Source: an uncultured Planctomycetota bacterium
Lineage (GTDB): Bacteria > Planctomycetota > Phycisphaerae > Sedimentisphaerales > Anaerobacaceae
DNA length: 8,606 bases
Assembly: GCA_903927855.1 (NCBI GenBank)
Contig: CAIYOL010000120.1
Coordinates: 1 to 8,606 of the forward strand
Direction of reading: 5' to 3'
The notes beneath the pieces were generated by a model, which made no database searches, was not told the DNA's origin, and worked only from the letters and a program-made list of their open reading frames with translations. Position 1 is the first letter of the stretch. Each line of letters begins with the position of its first letter. Positions 5,476 through 8,606 of the stretch are shown here, in pieces. The position numbers and the translations under genes were made by a program.

Positions 5476-8031
5476 TCAAATGACAATATTTACCAGCCGG
5501 GATTTGATGACGATGATTTTTCTGGGTTCTTTTCCGTCCAAAGCTTTTTTAACCTTTTCAGAGGCAAGGGCTTTTTGTTTTATCTGCTCTTCATCTGCAT
5601 CAGAGGAAACAACAATTCTATCTTTTATCTTGCCGTTGACCTGAACCACCAATTCAACTTCTTTTTCCCTGATAAGGTCTTTGTCATATTCCGGCCAAGG
5701 TTCACAAGTCAGAGTATTGGTATGGCCTAATCTTTCCCAAAGCTCTTCTGCAATATGAGGCGCGAACGGGGCAAGAACGAGAATAAACTTCTCGACCACA
5801 GATTTGGGTCGGACTTCCTGTTTGCTGAGGTGATTTACAAAAATCATCATCTGGCTGATAGCGGTATTGAAACCAAAAGTTTCAATATCATCGCCGACCT
5901 TTTTTATAGTCTGGTGCAGCAATCTAAGGGTCGTCTCATCAGCCTCGGCATCTTTAATATTCCCAACAAGCTCTCCGGTATCTTCATCAACGACCATCGA
6001 CCATGTTCTCTTAAGGAACCTGAACACACCTTCAACGCCCTGCATACTCCACGGCTTAACTGCCTCCAGCGGCCCCATAAACATCTCATAAAGCCGCGTC
6101 GAATCGGCGCCATAATCGGCAACGACCTTGTCCGGATTAATCACATTGCCGCGGGACTTGCTCATCTTCTGGCCGTCCTCGCCTAAAATCATTCCCTGAT
6201 TGACGAGCTTCTTAAACGGCTCTTTGGTGCTGACGAAACCCAAATCGTAAAGAAGCTTGTGCCAGAACCGGGAATACAAAAGGTGCAGCACCGCATGCTC
6301 GGCGCCGCCGATATACAAATCAACAGGCATCCAGTACTTTTCCTTTTTCGGGTCCCAGCCCTGCTGACCATTCTCCGGGTCAAGGTATCGCAGATAATAC
6401 CAGCAGCTTCCTGCCCATTGAGGCATTGTGTTGGTTTCGCGCACTGCCTTTGAACCGTCGGGCAGCGTGACATTGACCCAATCGGAGATATTAGCCAACG
6501 GCGACTCGCCTGTTCCAGCGGGTTTATAGTTTTTAACCTCCGGCAACTCCAAAGGCAAATCCTTCTCCAAAAGTCCGACAACACCATCATCGTTAGTATG
6601 CAAAATCGGGAACGGCTCACCCCAATATCGCTGCCTGCTGAAAAGCCAGTCGCGCAGCTTATAATTAACCGCTTTTCCGCCGAGGCCTTTTTCAGCGAGC
6701 CAATTCGTGATTTGTTCTTTGAATTCTGCCGTTGTCAAGCCGCTAAACCGACCGGAGTTAATCGCAACGCCATCACCCGCAAAACACAACTTTCCTTCTT
6801 TCACAAGCTTTGTCTGCTCAGCGTCTTGCGGCTCTACTACCTGGATAATGGCAAGATTAAATTTTTTCGCGAACTCAAAATCTCTATCATCGTGTGCCGG
6901 CACGGCCATAATCGCACCCGTGCCATAGCTAATCAGGACATAGTCACTTATCCAGATTGGAATTTTTTCGTTGTTGACAGGATTTACTGCATAGGCACCG
7001 GTAAATTCTCCTGTTTTTTCCTTCGCCAAATCGGTTCTATCGAGGTCGCTTTTACGAGCCGCATCTTCGCGATACTTCTTCACGGCAGCTTTTTTATCCT
7101 TTGTCGTGATTACATCCACAAGCGGATGCTCGGGCGCCAACACCATATAGGTAGCACCGAAGAGCGTATCCGGCCGGGTGGTAAAGACGCGAATGGTCTC
7201 ATTAAAACCATCGACTTTGAAATCAACATCGGCCCCGATGCTTTTACCTATCCAATCGACCTGGAGTTTCTTTATAGAATCCGGCCAGTCCACTTCCTTC
7301 AAATCATCAAGCAGCCGTTCAGCGAATTTGGTTATTCGCAGCATCCACTGGCGCATCGGCTTTCTGATTACCGGATGCCCCCCCCGCTCACTAATCCCGC
7401 CGATTACCTCTTCATTAGCCAGAACCGTTCCCAGTTCGGGACACCAGTTAACCGCCACCTCATCCTCGTAAGCGAGACGATGTTCATCTATATACTTTTG
7501 TCTTTCCGTCTTGCTCAAACCAGCGGGAATTGGCAACTGCTCGATTGGTTTGGCTTTTTGCTCGGACTCGTCGAAGTAACTATTGAAGAATTTAAGAAAT
7601 ATCCACTGTGTCCATTTGTAATAATTCGGGTCGGTAGTATTAACTTCCCTGTCCCAATCGTAACTAAAGCCCAGCGATTTGATTTGCCGGAGCATACCAT
7701 CAATATTTTTTTGAGTCGTTTGAGCAGGATGCGTTCCCGTCGCAACAGCATACTGCTCAGCAGGCAGACCAAACGCGTCCCAGCCCATAGGATGCAGGAC
7801 GTTGAAACCTTTCATTCGCTTATAACGAGCGACAATGTCACTTGCCGTATAACCTTCCGGATGGCCAACGTGCAGACCAGCAGCGCTGGGGTAGGGAAAC
7901 ATATCGAGAACGTAATATTTGGGTCTGGAATTGTCGCAGTCCTTGGCTTTAAACGTCTTGTTTTCTTCCCAGAACCGCTGCCACTTCTTTTCAATCTCGT
8001 TGAAATTGTAGTTCACTATTTTTTCACTCAT
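5476..8031 (-). CDS. leuS: Leucyl-tRNA synthetase
   Basis: Class I aminoacyl-tRNA synthetase charging tRNA-Leu in the cytoplasm. The 851 residues match the usual bacterial length. The Rossmann core carries the HIGH motif as HVGH (54-57) and KMSKS at 622-626 ([14 protein letters not shown]). The CP1 editing domain is intact: the threonine-rich TTRPDT (284-289), whose last Thr aligns with E. coli T252, and [13 protein letters not shown], in which D384 aligns with the editing Asp345 of E. coli. The zinc-1 region near 196-208 keeps only one Cys (VNWCPELG), so it probably lacks a full zinc site. The C-terminal anticodon-binding and extension domains (about 655-851) are complete, with the [11 protein letters not shown] tail motif (797-806). 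The start is ATG at 8031, 33 bases after fmdB; AGGA is 12 bases upstream. Confidence 0.98.
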   Translation of the reverse strand: MSEKIVNYNFNEIEKKWQRFWEENKTFKAKDCDNSRPKYYVLDMFPYPSAAGLHVGHPEGYTASDIVARYKRMKGFNVLHPMGWDAFGLPAEQYAVATGTHPAQTTQKNIDGMLRQIKSLGFSYDWDREVNTTDPNYYKWTQWIFLKFFNSYFDESEQKAKPIEQLPIPAGLSKTERQKYIDEHRLAYEDEVAVNWCPELGTVLANEEVIGGISERGGHPVIRKPMRQWMLRITKFAERLLDDLKEVDWPDSIKKLQVDWIGKSIGADVDFKVDGFNETIRVFTTRPDTLFGATYMVLAPEHPLVDVITTKDKKAAVKKYREDAARKSDLDRTDLAKEKTGEFTGAYAVNPVNNEKIPIWISDYVLISYGTGAIMAVPAHDDRDFEFAKKFNLAIIQVVEPQDAEQTKLVKEGKLCFAGDGVAINSGRFSGLTTAEFKEQITNWLAEKGLGGKAVNYKLRDWLFSRQRYWGEPFPILHTNDDGVVGLLEKDLPLELPEVKNYKPAGTGESPLANISDWVNVTLPDGSKAVRETNTMPQWAGSCWYYLRYLDPENGQQGWDPKKEKYWMPVDLYIGGAEHAVLHLLYSRFWHKLLYDLGFVSTKEPFKKLVNQGMILGEDGQKMSKSRGNVINPDKVVADYGADSTRLYEMFMGPLEAVKPWSMQGVEGVFRFLKRTWSMVVDEDTGELVGNIKDAEADETTLRLLHQTIKKVGDDIETFGFNTAISQMMIFVNHLSKQEVRPKSVVEKFILVLAPFAPHIAEELWERLGHTNTLTCEPWPEYDKDLIREKEVELVVQVNGKIKDRIVVSSDADEEQIKQKALASEKVKKALDGKEPRKIIVIKSRLVNIVI

Positions 8032-8064
8032 ATACCCGCTGTTTCCTGCCGTTCAATTTGAAAA

Positions 8065-8274
8065 TCAAAATCCTGAGTGCGGACAGCTTCGGTCACTGCA
8101 GCTCTTACAACGTTTCGAATCTCCTTCTTTGACTCTGAGCGCAAACGTCGAGAATTGTTTATCTAATTTTCCACTGCCGCAATGCGGGCAAACCCTCGGC
8201 TGTTTGCTATCGTGCGGCTCAAGAAATTCGCTTATTCTGCCGCACTTGCCACATTTATATTCAAAAATAGGCAT
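8065..8274 (-). CDS. FmdB-type zinc-ribbon protein
   Basis: A 69-residue protein of the FmdB regulatory-protein/zinc-ribbon family. It starts with the typical MPIFEYKC and has two CxxC knuckles, C8/C11 (CGKC) and C29/C32 (CPHC), expected to bind one zinc. The hydrophobic FSTFALRV segment follows at 41-48. The C-terminal tail adds C56, C59 and C64 (RCKSCSDRSC), a Cys-rich end seen in some members of the family that may bind a second metal. The family's cellular role is poorly defined despite its name. The start is ATG at 8274, with AAGGG 6 bases upstream. It lies between tRNA-Pro and leuS, 33 bases before leuS, and is probably cotranscribed with it. Confidence 0.88.
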   Translation of the reverse strand: MPIFEYKCGKCGRISEFLEPHDSKQPRVCPHCGSGKLDKQFSTFALRVKEGDSKRCKSCSDRSCPHSGF

Positions 8275-8298
8275 AACAAGCCCTTATTAATAAAAAAA

Positions 8299-8373
8299 TC
8301 GGGGCGAGTGGATTTGAACCACCGGCCTCTTGGTCCCGAACCAAGCGCTCTATCCAAGCTGAGCTACGCCCCG
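8299..8373 (-). tRNA. tRNA-Pro (anticodon CGG)
   Basis: A complete cloverleaf can be folded by hand. The 7-bp acceptor stem is CGGGGCG/CGCCCCG, with the C1-G72 pair typical of bacterial tRNA-Pro. The D stem is GCTC/GAGC. The anticodon stem is CTTGG/CCAAG around the loop TTCGGGA, giving anticodon CGG, which reads CCG. The variable loop is AGGCC. The T arm is GGTGG-TTCAAAT-CCACT with one G-U pair. The discriminator is A73 at 8299 and no CCA is encoded. Seven T residues follow at once (8298-8292). It lies 49 bases after the priA stop and 24 before fmdB. Confidence 0.96.
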
Positions 8374-8392
8374 AAAGACATCGAAAACGAGA

Positions 8393-8421
8393 AATATAGC
8401 ACATAAATGCCCGAATTGCAA
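8393..8421 (-). promoter_or_regulatory. Sigma70-like promoter for tRNA-Pro and probably the leuS operon
   Basis: On the minus strand, TTGCAA (8421-8416) and TATATT (8398-8393) are separated by exactly 17 bases, close to the consensus TTGACA-17-TATAAT. A start of transcription near 8386 would give a leader of about 12 bases before the mature tRNA. The -35 box begins one base past the priA stop codon, so the promoter fills the short priA-tRNA gap. Similarity to consensus is seen; activity is inferred. Confidence 0.65.
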
Positions 8422-8422
8422 G

Positions 8423-8606
8423 TTACAATAAGTTAACAGGGTCGACGTCTATGGCGACCTTGACCGCCGGGCGAAGCCGCTGCAGATCAGCCCGCAGGTG
8501 CGTAAAAACCCTCTGCATAGTCTCCGCCTGAGGCGCCTGGAGAATTATCTGCATCCTGTGGAACTGCTGTATTCGATTTATCACCGCCGGCATCGGCCCT
8601 CTGACA
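8423..8606 (-). CDS. priA: Primosomal protein N' (replication restart helicase), C-terminal end only
   Basis: The last 60 codons plus the TAA stop (8425-8423) lie in the window; the gene continues beyond 8606. The peptide starts GPMPAVINRIQ (3-13), continues QFHRMQIILQAP (14-25) and ends VKVAIDVDPVNLL (48-60). It matches the C-terminal domain of PriA, where family members have a GP-P-alanine-rich stretch, then (F/Y)R-(W/M)Q-ILL, and end in a VDVDP motif. PriA is a 3'-5' helicase that recognises stalled forks and reloads the replisome. The zinc and helicase motifs lie outside the window and cannot be checked. It is followed by the tRNA-Pro promoter. Confidence 0.85.
   Translation of the reverse strand, partial: VRGPMPAVINRIQQFHRMQIILQAPQAETMQRVFTHLRADLQRLRPAVKVAIDVDPVNLL

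Noticed and set aside
6598..8061. A 487-codon open frame on the plus strand opposite leuS
   Set aside because: It lies wholly antisense to an intact, motif-complete leuS. Its translation is rich in Ile, Phe, His and Arg with no recognisable domain, and it has no convincing ribosome-binding site. Long antisense frames are common opposite conserved genes with biased codon use.

Overview
The window looks like chromosomal DNA of a diderm (Gram-negative type) bacterium. A Kdo/LPS gene of the metal-dependent class, moderate GC, and intergenic repeat strings that I recall from Phycisphaerae-like Planctomycetota make that group my best guess. The lineage is an inference from memory and was not tested. 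Every credible gene lies on the minus strand, so transcription runs from high to low coordinates.

Layout in transcription order: the last 60 codons of priA (8606-8423); a good sigma70-like promoter (8421-8393); tRNA-Pro(CGG) (8373-8299); a small FmdB-type zinc-ribbon protein (8274-8065); leuS (8031-5476); a CYTH-domain protein (5433-4867); a diacylglycerol/lipid kinase (4861-3917); kdsA (3906-3082); and a radical SAM protein with a C-terminal winged helix (3075-2134). From fmdB to the radical SAM gene the gaps are only 5-42 bases, so this is probably one housekeeping operon mixing translation (LeuRS), envelope lipid/LPS precursor metabolism (lipid kinase, KdsA) and two enzymes of uncertain substrate (CYTH, radical SAM).

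After a 215-base gap rich in TATCGG-type inverted repeats come an 83-residue protein I do not recognise (1918-1667) and a Xer-type tyrosine recombinase (1591-500) with a His-rich insertion and a long polar tail. A strong, probably bidirectional terminator (about 434-472) ends this block.

Bases 1-430 hold no credible gene. They are a patchwork of hairpins, a period-9 tandem repeat, a 12-bp palindrome, repeated AAACGAACCCAA units and a perfect 14-bp inverted repeat. This is the least ordinary part of the window and looks like a landing zone of dispersed intergenic repeats. I see no CRISPR array, transposase, prophage or defence system, and no clear new multi-gene system. The items most worth following are the repeat patchwork, the unknown 83-residue protein with its upstream palindromes, the modified Xer protein, and the CYTH-lipid kinase-KdsA linkage.
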